A DNA stretch of 64,000 nucleotides from Diphasiastrum complanatum (Eukaryota > Streptophyta > Lycopodiopsida > Lycopodiales > Lycopodiaceae), in the NCBI GenBank assembly GCA_029204225.1, contig CM055107.1:22136178-22200177 (forward strand), given 5' to 3'. The notes under the pieces were generated by a model. The model had not been told where the DNA came from. It worked only from the letters and a program-made list of their open reading frames with translations, and searched no databases. A program made the translations under genes and the position numbers. Positions 12,481-62,738 of the stretch are shown piece by piece; within the stretch, counting starts at the first letter, position 1; each line of letters begins with the position of its first letter.

Positions 12481-12849
12481 AATGCGGTATTCTTCTTTGA
12501 ACTTAGGAGTGCCTAGTTTAGGAGGGTTTTTTGTTTCTATAAAGAGAGGGAGGCCTCCAAAAGGAGAGAAGTTTCTCTCACTCACTCATCACACGTGACA
12601 AAACTAGTTCCTTTGTTTCATGTTTTCAAACTTTCGATGCACTTTAACATGTGCAATATGCAATGCATCACTTTATTAAGTAATTGTAAATTTTATATGG
12701 TGTGCAATAGTTGCAAATTGCATGCCTCAAGTAGTACATCGTTCATCTATATTTATAATATTGTCCAAATTTGCAAGATATGCATGCAAGGACTCTAGGA
12801 GACGTCACTCTTAGACTAGACTAACTTTGGGCTTGCGAATCAGTGATAT

Positions 12850-13063
12850 GGTAGATTTCCATTCATAACACTTAAAATTAGGATTCCCATATGGAACAAT
12901 TGTGTAGACAATGCTAATTTTTGGTCCTTTGACTTGTAAAATATCAAAATTTTAAAGGTAGATTTCCATTCATAACACTTAAAATTAGGATTCCCATATG
13001 GAACAATTGTGTAGACAATGCTAATTTTTGGTCCTTTGACTTGTAAAATATCAAAATTTTAAA
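12850..13063. repeat. Exact 107-bp tandem duplication
   Basis: Units 12850-12956 and 12957-13063 appear identical base for base, and the first bases of a third unit (GGTAGA) follow. Identity implies a very recent duplication or an assembly duplication. Confidence 0.9.
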
Positions 13064-13860
13064 GGTAGAATCGCGTATGAAGCTAGAGTGTAGGATTTGA
13101 GCTTGGGTCTCAATTCCTACATGCAAGACTCTTATCCAACTCATCTATTGCAAGATACGTGTCCACTAATCAGGAGGCATGTTTTTCGACCAACATATTT
13201 GTGAGCTTCGTTGCGACAACAATAAGCTACGTTGATGATTATCTCAAAGGCAACGTGTATATTCCAAACGAATTTGAGGTACAAACTGCATTTACTCAAA
13301 TCCCTCAAAAATTGCAAGAGATTTTTGTTTTACAATATCCAGCCCTCGTGGCAAAGATCCGGAGATCTTTTCAAAGCCCTTGCAACACAGATGCCGAGTT
13401 CTTCCAAAGATGGCGAGATCTTCCAAATCTCCTTGTCTTTCTCTCTTGGGCCATCTATTTCCACCCAGTTGCTACGTTGCTACGGGTGTTTTGAAATGGG
13501 AATTAGAGGCCTAATTCCTCAATTTCAGGCCCCATGCAGGGCTTGACTTTTAGTTTCCAGTATTGTGTTTTTACATGTCAAGTCAAAATGACGTCTTCCA
13601 AGGCTTTTGACGTGCAATGCCCACGTCCCAGAAGCTTTTCCAGCCACTCAGCGGCCGTCAAGACGGGCTTTGACGTGCATTACTGCCCGTCAAACTTCAA
13701 CATAGTCGGCCAGCTCGCAGGCGGTATGTTCGTGGAAGACTTATGGCACGGGAATATCCCCAGCCTCAGATACTGTGGACTCCGTTTCCACCGTTCAGAT
13801 TGTGCCACGTATCCGCAGTTAGTCATTGGATAGATGACAAGTGGCGGTGGAGTACGTGGC
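13064..13860 (+). other. Transition region with an unrecognised ORF
   Basis: A plus-strand frame of about 111 codons (13159-13494) is open but shows no domain, repeat or family signature that I know. From about 13500 the sequence becomes GC-richer. I would not call a gene here without transcript support. Confidence 0.3.
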
Positions 13861-14546
13861 GAGATCTGAGCGGTTTTAGATGGAGTACTCCGTGCCGGCA
13901 AGTTTAACCGGAGGGTGGGAGCCGGCGACGTGGCAGCCGGCCGGCAAGAGTAGGCGACCGTAGTACGATGGATCGTAGACCCCCGGACAACGGCAGCTAC
14001 CGCCGGTCCGTGGTACAACCTGTCTGCCGGACTCTCGGTTTGACCCCATCTCTCTCTCTCTAGCCTCTAAGCTGAGTCCGAAGGTTGCAGCCACCGGAGG
14101 CAGAGGCGCTGTGGCGGCAGACATCCGTTCGGCCATATGTCACTTTCGCTTCTGCAGACGCGCTTTAGCACTTGAACGAATATATTTATCGTTGGTGAAG
14201 GCCGCCACCGGTGGCAGCCGTCGCTGTTCTTGAGGTATCTTCTGCAGTTGGAGCTACCTCTACGCGGCCGCGCGTCCACCGGGGGCTCCGAAACACCACG
14301 TACTTGACGCCCGACCCCCGGGATGCTTAACACGTGGTGTAGGACACGTGGAGATCTTACAACGGGCGATGCGTGATCGGGGATGATGAAATCGGGACGT
14401 ACGTGACGAGATCTAACGGTGGAGAATCTCCTTGTGCTAGTGTGACTAGGATGCTAGGCCGACTCTCTCTCTATATCTCTAGCTCGCCATTTCTCCTTTT
14501 CTTTTCTTCCTGTTTTCTGTGGCGAGAGCTTTTCGACGATCCTGCG
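13861..14546 (+). promoter_or_regulatory. Probable SPL promoter and start of leader, GC-rich
   Basis: A GC-rich stretch unlike its AT-rich surroundings, with several ACGTG words, two CACGTG palindromes and, near 14461-14520, a CT-rich tract typical of plant 5' leaders. It precedes the SPL gene by about 1.6-2.2 kb, consistent with a spliced leader between it and the ATG at 16118. No TATA box can be assigned with confidence (CTATATCTC at about 14470 is the only candidate). The start site is inferred. Confidence 0.5.
14331..14350. promoter_or_regulatory. Pair of G-boxes (CACGTG)
   Basis: Two CACGTG hexamers, 14331-14336 and 14345-14350, lie 8 bp apart upstream of the CT-rich leader. CACGTG is the core bound by plant bHLH and bZIP factors. 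Function here is inferred from position only. Confidence 0.55.
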
Positions 14547-14639
14547 ATGGCTGCTTCGATCTTTCCTTGCTTGCTTCCTTTTGCTTTTCGTCTGCTATTG
14601 CTAGCTAGCTCCGTATCCACGAGCTTTCGATTGCCTTAG
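14547..14639 (+). other. Candidate upstream ORF in the SPL leader (30 codons)
   Basis: An ATG in a good context (GCGATGG) opens a 30-codon frame ending at 14639. The predicted peptide is hydrophobic and leucine/serine-rich. It counts only if transcription starts upstream of 14547, which the CT-rich leader suggests but does not prove. Confidence 0.4.
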
Positions 14640-16117
14640 AATTTGCTTCCTGGGTTCTGCTTCTGACCTCACCTTATGCCTGCTTTGCCCTTTGCTTGTG
14701 TGTGAATGAAGCGAAGCGCCTGACTTTTGATGTAATTGTAGGTTTTCAAAGCCCTGGATCTGCTGCACATGCTGCGCAGCAGCATCAGGGATGCGCAGGG
14801 GATCGTTCCCTGTAGGCAGAGGGAAGCTGGTGTTTAGCTTTGGGGCATTTTCGTGTTTTTGCATCACTCTTGGCACGAGTATGGTAGGCGTCACGGACTT
14901 AGTTGTGAAGTCTGTTCGTTGACACTTGTACGGATCTCTTGGATGTTGTACCAGTTACTATGTCTCGCTAAAGTGGGTGCATAGGATCTTGGAAGGTCGT
15001 TATACGAAGGTTTTAGGATTCGATTGAAGGTATTGAACATTTACCCTGAGAACCTTGTGAAATTTTCAAGTTTTGTATGTTTTGGAACTATCACTTTTCA
15101 TGAAGCGACACCTTTGCATGCTGGGCACGTTAGTTTACTAAAAGTAGCATCTTTATATGTCAACCATTCGGTTTGGCTTTAACTATTTCAAAGCACTTAG
15201 GTTTCATTACCTGCCTTCTTGCATGCAGAAATCTTCACCCCTCTTGAGGCTACTTAAAATTTAAAATATTATGAGACCTAGCTTTTTGCATATGGCAGTT
15301 GCTTCCCTTGCCGATGCTGCTTAATAACCTGCTTGTTACCTCGAAATAATTTCTCAGTCTAACCAAGTAGGTTAGCATATGTATTGAATTCTGCCAAAGA
15401 TTTGAACAAACTGGTATGATAGGACAATGTTGTTTACTTTAAATTGCCACAAAAGTAATGTTAGATATGAATGAATTCATATGCAACCTAATGATAAAAA
15501 CGACCAGGTTTATATCGTGGCATGAAGGTCGATATGAGGCATTGTGGGTGCAGATGCATATACTTGAATTATCCTTCGTCTATTCGGCATTGGTGACAAT
15601 ACCGTTAGATAGCAATCTCTCTGCCTAAGAAAATCGCAGTAGCAATGCCGTGGCATGGGGTTATGTACTAACTAACTGGCTGGCTACATTAAGTGATTTG
15701 AAAAGATTTGTATTGTGTGATCAACCACCCATTAGTTTCCTTTGTTATTACGGGTTTTTTAGTTGTGCTTCATAAGTGCTTGTTCAGTTGAGGCTAAAAT
15801 TTATATTTTGCAGGTATTCAGCGTTAAGTATGTGAATTATGAAGAAAGGTGGTAATTCCCTTGGACCCCGGTGACAGTGGGATTGGAATTTTTTTTGGAC
15901 AAAATGTAATGTATGATGAAGTTGTAAACAGGCCCTTTGGAGGGCTTGTGTCACACTGAAGTTTGCGAATGTTCTGTAGTTGAAGTTATTGTTGTGAAGG
16001 GGCTGGGCAGTACCTGAGTTGGGCTCTTAGCCAGTAAGTGTTTATCCTGAGAAAGTTGGGCATGCTGGTATTACTTAGCAAGGTAATTTTAAGCATCAAG
16101 CAGGCAATCCACCTAGA
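14640..16117 (+). other. Presumed SPL 5' leader with at least one intron
   Basis: No long coding frame is present. TTTTGCAG followed by GTATTCAG at about 15806-15821 is a good acceptor. Several AAG-GTATTG/GAAGG-type donors lie upstream, near 14990-15030. I infer one leader intron or more but cannot fix the boundaries from sequence alone. Confidence 0.45.
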
Positions 16118-49898
<33,781 letters not shown>

Positions 49899-50540
49899 AA
49901 TTTATCTGTTAGACACTGGCAACACAATCACAAGTAGTTCTGAGGGCCATTTGAGATAGTGACCGACCCCCATGAAATGATAAATGTTCCAGGTAGCTTG
50001 TTTCTGGATGATGCAGATGAAAGCAAATACGGTCAGGCCCAATAATGTCAGGTTAAATGCTTGAGATGAAGCAACCACTTGCCACCATTGGTTTGGTTCA
50101 ATCTTTTCCTAAGAGCCTTGTACTATTGGACCTTTTAATGTTTGTTGGTTCTCAAAATTTCATTTGTGTGATGGCATGATCCTTGCAATTGAACTAGTCA
50201 AAATTTCTGCGTTACAATGTCTTTGTTCAGGGTGATTACTGAGCTCTGTAACAATTTTTGAAGTGTCACAATATTTTGTTCTTCCAACACTGTCATGTTG
50301 CTCTCTGCTTTTGCAAAAGCAAAAGCCATGGATTATCGAGTCAACAAACTGCAAATGATCCATGAACGTCAACATATGTAGCAAGGCAATACATACACAT
50401 GGAGCTTTGTGCCTTCTGAAGCTTATTTTTCACACTTCCCCTGTCAATTTTACCTTTCACCATGTTATCAGCGAGGATTGGTGCAATTGCTATGAGAGAT
50501 GGAGTAATGACAGAATGTAACTTGACTTCAATAAAACTTC
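49899..50540 (+). other. Probable SPL 3' UTR
   Basis: Non-coding sequence after the SPL stop, with an AATAAA at 50530-50535 in a suitable context as a possible polyadenylation signal. The true end is not visible. Confidence 0.4.
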
Positions 50541-52523
50541 CGTGAAGCGATTGTGTTATTGGATAGTGTAGTGTCAGCTCCAGTACTTGCTAAGAACGGG
50601 CTCTTCATTGAGGCATCGCAGGTTACCATTATGTCAATAAGTACTATTCTTCAGGTGACTCTACCTATGTTCACTTTCAAGTGCGACATTTCAGATCTAG
50701 TGCTCGTCGATGTTTATAACAATTTTTTTTATAGATGTCATGGTCGCCAAACAGGCTCAGATTTACCCCCCATACAATATTCCTTAAGGTGCCAATTCAT
50801 GTTACTTGATTCTCATATGAACTGGACAGGCTGAACTGGTTATGGAGCTGTCAGAGATATTTTTTGCCTCTTCATAAGGTGGCATATGAAATTTTCTTCT
50901 GGCTTCAAGCTTATGCTGATATCTTTTTTTCAAAAAGTATCGATAATGAGGAAATGCAAAAATCTAGTTCACTGAAAAAGCTTGCACTACATCAGGCTCA
51001 TGAGCAGATGACTAACTAGATTTGGCTTCTCATATGCTGGAGTGCTGTGGTAATAGTTGAAGAACACAGCACAAAATATATCTCGTTAACTTGTGAAAAT
51101 AGATAATCTTTGTGGTTGGGAGTGAATTCATATAGAGTTCTCTCAGATTGAATCAAGATTCTGGCTACGATTCACCATAATTTTCTAAGATTTCATTGAG
51201 GTACCGTAGTCATTAGGTGTCTTGGGCCCCATTACAACAACTGCCACGGAGGTACTTACTGGAATCAAGGAGCTAACGACTTTGTGCGAGTCCATATATT
51301 TATGAGGCTTCCTGCAGATTCAGTCTGTTAGCATGTCTAGGAGCGACTCATTCCAGTGGCATGATCATCATGTGCACCTACTTAGTATGCTGGTACACTT
51401 GTTACCTGGACGACCAAAAAGAATTCTCCATTTGAGTTACTAAGTCTGCTTTCGTCTCCTTGTAGTGGGGAAAGATACTGCAACAGAAAGTTTTAAGTAT
51501 GCTTGATACTTTTTACTTTCTGAAAAGGAAACTGTGGAATGATTGGTTCCAATCGTCTGTAAAGCTATCTTATATGTATTTTTTCAAGAGAGCCTTCTGA
51601 CGTAGCACATTTGGATTGAAGATATATAAATAGAGATTATCGGAGACCATCGTAGATGTTAGTTACAGATGATGAACAAACATGTTGCTAGGCTCTAGAA
51701 GATGGATTCTGTATTTTCTATTTATGAACAGGTCTCACTTCTAACTTATACAATTGGAAGCCTTGGCTACTATAAGATGAATTTTGTAAAGATTGCTTTT
51801 TGTTTGTGAAATCTTGAGAGTATCAGGAATTTCGAACACTTGCTAACATGCTCACAAGTGAGATAGTCCTATGCATGTAACTTCCACGCTATTCCCTTGT
51901 GAGCCTGATTGAGTGATTTAATAAATTTTTGAAGTTCAAACATTGCTGAGACCAAAATATTCAGCTGAACTCGCAAACTTGCGTAGCTGTACTGTGGACA
52001 GAGGGGAAAGCAACAAAATACACTAGACATTAAAGTTGAGATCTGGCTGGCCATGTTACTCTTTATCGTTATGCAGGTTGGAAAAGTAGGAGCGGTTATG
52101 GGAAAGGCAACTCTTTGCACTTCTAGTAAACTGCTTAGTTGTTGACTCTCGACTACAGAAGTGATGAGTTCAAATTCACATTTACCTATCAAAAATGAAC
52201 ATTATCTTTTTCTTTGTGAATCATCCATACTCTATGACTATCTATTTGTTATTGACAATATCGACATTTAGAAAGTATATATTATTTTTTACGCCCTCAA
52301 ATGGGTGGTTGTGAGATAGACACCGATTACTGTTAGTTGTGATTCACTGATTGTGCCTTGACAATAACCGAATTTGCATTTCAAGTTGTCTATAGAGGTA
52401 AAATGCAAAGCATGGTAATTGGAGGCAGGAGTGTTACACGTGCCCGTGGGTTGAGTACATATATTGATTGAATAGCAAATGACGTATGAGCGGTTCACCT
52501 ATTTCTCATTGCTATGCACATTG
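50541..52523. other. Intergenic, nothing recognised
   Basis: AT-rich. One plus-strand frame (50553-50834, 93 codons) and short frames on the minus strand carry no recognisable feature. Confidence 0.5.
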
Positions 52524-52722
52524 TACTTCTAGATATGCTTCTTGGTTTCCAAGGGGAGGCTCGAACCTGGGACCAAAGAAACTTTGGATGCCAAGCCAAC
52601 CAACTGAGCCAACCCCGTTGGGTACTACTTCTAGATATGCTTCTTGGTTTCCAAGGGAAGGCTCGAACTTGAGACCAAAGAAACTTTGGATGTCAAGCTA
52701 ACCAATTGAGCCAACTCCCTTA
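52524..52722 (-). repeat. Tandem pair of tRNA-like (SINE-type) units
   Basis: Two units of about 103 bp (52524-52626, 52627-52722) with the start of a third. On the minus strand each has TGGCTCAGTTGGTTGGC-like box A followed, about 40 bp on, by GGTTCGAGCC-like box B. The second unit has drifted (GTTCAAG). The 3' part carries TTGGAAACCAAGAAGCATAT. This fits tRNA-derived SINE sequence. Acceptor-stem pairing is poor, so it is not an active tRNA gene. Confidence 0.6.
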
Positions 52723-55285
<2,563 letters not shown>

Positions 55286-55639
55286 CAATACAAGCAAAAT
55301 TGACAAATCTCAAATTTGACTCAAAAACTCAAGTAGACTATGATTGGTAATCAAATTACATATGAAACTCATGGAGATCCATGACTACATCCTATTGGAC
55401 CCCTAATCCTTGTCTCTCTAATCCTATTGGATGAGTGATGCATCCATCTTGCAATTCTATTGGACCCTTCATAAGGATTTCTCAATTTTGATTGGACCCT
55501 TTGACCTTACTTTGACTTGATCACTCATCAATTTTGGCCCTATCAAACTCCTACACAAAGATGCTTGACATAAAAAAAACTTAGCAAACCTCTAAAGCTA
55601 TGATAGATAACTTTTTATAACTTTCACACTCCTCAAAAG

Positions 55640-58255
55640 ATATCTAATCTAAAAAAGATATGGATCTATGTTTGATGAAGGAACTCTTGAGTAGAGGCTT
55701 GGTGAGTAGATCGAGAGATAGTCTCTTGCTTTTTGGAAAGCCAAAATATGAGATTTCCTCCAAAAAAGATAGTATATGCACTTGTGGACTTTCGATCCAT
55801 CTTACCATTTGCAAAGTCCGAATCCAAGTAGCCAATAATAGATAAACATTTACTCTTGTAAAGTAAACCATAATCATATGAAGATATATACCTTAGCACC
55901 CTCTTGGCCATCTTCCAATGTTGGATCTTTGGATCTTGCATAGATTGGCTGAACTTGTGCACACAATAGCTCAAGTCGGGTCTAGTGATGGTAAGCCATA
56001 TCAAGGAGCCAATAAGACTCCTAAAAAGTTTGATGTCCTCAAAGGATCTTCACCTTTATTAGGATCTTTTACAATGTGCTCCATTGGTGTATCAATGCCC
56101 TTACAACTTTCCATATGAAATGTCTTCCACATAGCAAGATCGACAAATAAAAGCATAATCAATCTCTAGGCCTAATATGTAATGGATCTCTCCTAGATAT
56201 TGCATCTTAAACTCTTTTCCAACTGCTATTTTGGTCTCTTCAACCAATTTGATTAAACTTCCACAAAGGATAATGTCATCTACATAAATGAGAAGAATAA
56301 CAATATCACTAGCAACAAACTTGATGTACATGGAAGGATCATAGTCACTAAGAGTGAATTCTAGTGAGATAAGAAAAGAGTTGAGTCTCTCATACCAAGA
56401 TCTTGGTGCTTGCTTGAGTCCATAAAGACTTTTGAAAAGCAAGCACACCTTTGATTCATCCTTGAGGTTGTTCCATGTAAATTTCCTCTTGAAGATAACC
56501 ATTGAAAAATGCATTGAAAACATCCAATTGGAACACCTTTCACTTGAAATAGGTAGCAAGAGATATAAGAATCCTTACTGTCACCATCTTTGCCACGGGT
56601 GCAAAGGTCTCTTCATAATCAAGTCCATGGATTTGAGCAAATCCCTTGCACATAATCTTGCCTTGTACTTGTTGATAGTGCCATCTTGATTATACTTGAT
56701 TCAAAATACCCACTTGGATCTATTGATATGCTTGTTGGATGGAGGATCCCCAAGCTCCCAAGTGTCGTTGATGATCAAGGCTTCATATTCTTGCTTCATG
56801 GCATCATACCACTCCTTGGTATTGAGTGCCTCTTCAGCATCCTTTGGCTCTTCATGTGAGATGAAATATGGAAAGTTGGTGGAATCAAGCTCCACTTGCT
56901 TGCCTTTGTCAACATAAGAAAGCCTCTTAGGCTCGGATCTCTCTCTTGCAACCCTTGTACTTGATCTGTCGATCGATTATTGGTGCATCGTGAAGATGTG
57001 AAGAGGTACAACAAAAGAATATCCTTCGTACGCATCCGAAATGTGAAAATGTGGCGCCATTCAATTTCCTTCGGTTTGCTATCGCAATGGATTGTAGGCT
57101 GGAGTTTGTGGTTCATTGCAGTTGACTCCTTCCGTTGGTCTTCGTATCTGACTGTGAGTGATAACTTATGGTATCTTGTGGTGCCTTTGGTGGTGAGCTA
57201 TAGTGGTTGCTTCATTGACCATAAGCAAGACCTTGTAGTGTCTTGCGGCTCATTCATTTCGTAAGTAGTCGTAGGCGAGACTCTGTAGTTTACTTTGGTT
57301 TCTTTCGTAAGTAATCGTAAGCTAGACACGTATGGTTCCTGGCAATGAGTCTTCGCATGTGACCATAAGAAAGACTTTATAGTTTACTTCGGTCTCTTTC
57401 ATAATGGACCGTTTGCAAGACTCTATGGTTGTCTGCGGTGCCTTCGGTAAAACTGTTTGCAGGAGTCTGTGATTGCCTTTGGTGGCCTTCGTTGAAACTG
57501 TATGCAAGAGCGTTGTGGTTGCTTGCGGTGTCTTGAGCATTGGACATTATGAATCGTGCAGCTTTTAACAAGGTCCGACTCTTTCATTCTGCTACTCCGT
57601 TCTGTTGTGGAGTATAGCTTGTAGTGAATTGATGGTGCACGTCGCATGAGTTAAGTAATCTGCCATTTTATCAAACATGTACTCTCCCCCTGAATCAGAC
57701 CGCAGGGTCTTGATCTTCTAATCAGTTCGAGTCTCAACAAACTATTTGAATTCCTTAAAACAGTTAAAAGTCTCAAACTTGTTCTTTATGACCGTAGTTC
57801 TGGTAAATCGGGAGAAGTCATCAATAAATGTGATGAAATGTAAGGCTTGTCCCAAAGAGGGCATGCTCATAGGACCACATAGGTCGCTATGGATTAATGC
57901 AAGAATGGACTTAGCCCTTTTGGCTTGTCCCTTAGGAAATTTAGTTCTAGGTTGTTTTCTTAGTAAGCAATTTTCACAAACAGTCTGATTTCTACTAGAG
58001 ACAACCGTAATATTCTTGACCAAGCTATTATGATGCACATACAAGATCCACCTCATGTTTAAATGACCTAACATTGGGGGATATTAGAACTCAAAATGGG
58101 CCCTTTGTCAAGATGTTGTTTTTTACTTTGCACGCTTTCAAAGCTTATGTGTCCCAATGAATGGTGTCCATCTGTGACGAACTGTAACATTGGTTGATGG
58201 ACGGAAATTGCATTTAACTTTCCCTGCCAAATTTTCGTGATTTTTCTTGTCATTC
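55640..58255 (-). mobile_element. Ty1/copia pol, degraded
   Basis: In element direction: GAG-pre-integrase-like segment (58253-58068), integrase zinc finger and core (58074-57742: LGHLN...CENCLLRKQ...DLCGPM...FIDDFSRFT), integrase second half with LRSDSGGEY and broken frames (about 57720-57560), a minisatellite (57545-57100), then RT: 56895-56701 (EWYDAMKQEYEALIINDTWEL) and 56559-56101 (SLYGLKQAPRSWYERL, then the catalytic YVDDIIL). RNase H follows (56004-55666: LDSDFANGKMDRKST). Many stops. gag, protease and LTRs were not found. Typical copia order, so the assignment is firm, and the copy is dead. Confidence 0.88.
57100..57545. repeat. Degenerate minisatellite between copia integrase and RT
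   Basis: Units of about 50-60 bp containing words like TTTGCAAGACTCTATGGTTG and a following CTTTCGTAAGTA or CTTCGGTAAAACTG recur about seven times with drift. Such an expansion is not part of the normal copia reading frame. Confidence 0.6.
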
Positions 58256-58777
58256 ATAGGTATAGCTCTCATTTTCTTCATTCTATCTCTTATTTTGGAT
58301 TGTCATTCTTAGGTGTACCTCGCAATCTCTACATTCTCTCCGTTCTCAGCTTGCGTACTCGTATTTTTGACTAATGGCTACACATAATTGAAGACCAAGA
58401 AGATCCATTGATGCAATCAATATTTGCAATGAAAAAAATGCAGAAGATCAATGGATACCAAGAATATATCAAAAATATCAATGGATCTTGATGCATCCCT
58501 CTGCAAAAGGCTCATTCCGAAAAAGAAAAAGATTGGATAACATATATAGAAGCTCTTGGAAAGGCAGGATAATGGATTTTAAAGTATCATCTGCCGGTCA
58601 ATCTATCACGGAAGTTTTAGTTCAGCATGCTTATCTTCACAATGAGCTCAAACATTCATGATTTGAATCCAAATGATAGAAGAAAATGCAATTGTCAGTT
58701 TTCAGATTTAATTTCTTTAAGGTTAGCATTTTCTTAAATTATATTTTCCTTGTGATATTTTTCTTGGTTTTGCAGAT
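58256..58777. other. Spacer left of the right-edge segment
   Basis: AT-rich, no gene recognised. A CAG acceptor-like site with a preceding T-rich tract lies at 58775, right before the frame that follows. Confidence 0.4.
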
Positions 58778-59690
58778 TTGTATCCATCAAATTTCATTGA
58801 ATGGCAAACAGTTCAATCGATTGCAGGAATAATCGATGTCATACATTCGGATATCGGTATTTTACAATATAAAGATCATTTTCCAAAATCACTTTTAGAG
58901 TCAAGAGTTCTCTTTTATGATCACATCTATTTTCCTGATAAAAATGGTTTAGTTGGTAGATTAGAGCCATATCCTCTACCAGATTTTTCGAGTGAGGAAT
59001 GTTTTCTCTTGATGCAGCAATTTCATAAACTTTTTGATCTAGGCTATATATTGATATTCAGAGTATAGTAAAATGTGGCATTGGATCAAAGAATAATAGA
59101 TTAAGTTGGTATCTACCTTTTAATATTTTTGTTGATTGTTTTTCCAAATGCAATGTTTGGAGAACGAAAACAATGTTTATTTGTAAGGACTTGAGTGCTG
59201 AAATAATCGTCGAGTTGTTGGATGATGGTTGGGATACAAAACAAAATTAGCAAGTTGAGTGCAGAGTATGTTACTCATCCATGACATTTAGATATCACAT
59301 CGAAAAACAAATGCTCACTTTGCTGCTGTATTATAGAAGATGAATTAAATACAAAAATGTATGGAAGCCACTTGATCAAGATTTTGGTATAAACCTTCAT
59401 GACAACATTCTTGCAATGGTTGAGGTCGAGGAAGATTGGTGTCTCAATCACATTCGATCAGAACTAGACATGTTGCAATTCGATCTACCTCAGTACTATC
59501 AATTTCGATTGAATGGTGTAAGGTACATTATGCCATATAAAAATATTCCTTTTTTCCTATTTCTAAGTGAATCAGTTTCATAAAATATATTAACTAAAAC
59601 AATTTCTCTTGTGCAGGTAACAGTAAGGCAGGAAGAGCATATAAAATGCAAAGATATTGGAACATTCATTGAAATTGAAGATCCATAGGT
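58778..59690 (+). pseudogene. Unidentified plus-strand ORFs, probably one broken gene
   Basis: 58778-59068 encodes an acidic, aromatic-rich protein segment (NFIEWQTVQSIAGIIDVIHS, later LPDFSSEECFLLMQQFHKLF). A different frame carries on at about 59042-59250 (IDIQSIVKCGIGSK...LSWYLPFNIFVDCFSKCNVW), and another from about 59340 to 59575 (EEDWCLNHIRSELDMLQFDL). The succession of frames looks like one decayed coding region, possibly with introns. I do not recognise the family. It sits head to head with the protease-bearing gene at 60.4-62.3 kb. Confidence 0.4.
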
Positions 59691-60371
59691 TATGAACTAT
59701 GGAATTTTGTATTATGTAATACAAGTATACATCAGTTTTGAAAGTATATGAACCACTTTTTCTATGAGGCTCTTTCATTTCTATGATCTCCATTTACATG
59801 GTGCAAAACACAATGTAATTGCAACTGGATAATATGAGTTTTCGATAACAAGATTCATTGTCTCCCACAGGAAATGCATTATCTCCATTGGAAAGATCTT
59901 AAGTCACTTGAACTCCAATGACCGCTACAATCAGATATCGAATCGACGCTTGCCCTTGTTGATGTCTTGTATATATCGGTTGTATTTTTTGTCTTCATTG
60001 CCTTGGTCTGTATTGTCCTTGTCTTGGCATATTTGGATATGTTCAGAAGATGATCTGATCAAACATTTGTTGCAACAAATCTAAGTTTGTCGCATGTTTG
60101 GATTGGTTGTGGCAAAGGTTCGATCAGATCATCTTTCTGAACTTATCCAAAAAAAAACCATGGTAAAGGCAAGGCAGACCAAGGCTATGAAAAAAAACAT
60201 GTCAAAAAACCGTAGAAATTGAAGATGAATGAATCATAACCTGAATTAATAATAGAAAAAAAAAAAAAAAACAAGTAAGAACAACCATAGAAAAACTGTA
60301 AATATATTTCTATTAAAATTTTCTATACATGTGTCTCATCCACATCAAGTGAGATGAATATTTAATCAGTA

Positions 60372-62318
<1,947 letters not shown>

Positions 62319-62738
62319 ATCTATAGATAGACTTCTTGTAACGTCTCTGATGGATCTCTACATGTGAGCTTTCAGAATCAGAAGATTATTTGTCTTCTGT
62401 AGCTTCCAAATATCCTTGAGCCAGAGTGGGTCTCTTCTTTTGTCCCTTGGCCTAGGAGGAGGTGGTGGTGGTGGATCTCCCTAACCCGCTCCTGAGATTA
62501 TGATTACTCCAAGGCTTGTCAATCAAATCAAACTAAATATCCATCTATCATCAAAATGATTAGTCGATATCGAATAAACCAGAATTAATTTCAACTAAAG
62601 TATGGTCACATCTACAATTAAAGTTACAAAAGTATGGTCACATCTACAATTTATTGCTGAAATTGACAAGGTTAAGCTATAAATATCTGACCTTTTTTAT
62701 ATTCAATCATTATAATATCGAAAAATTTCAACGACCAT

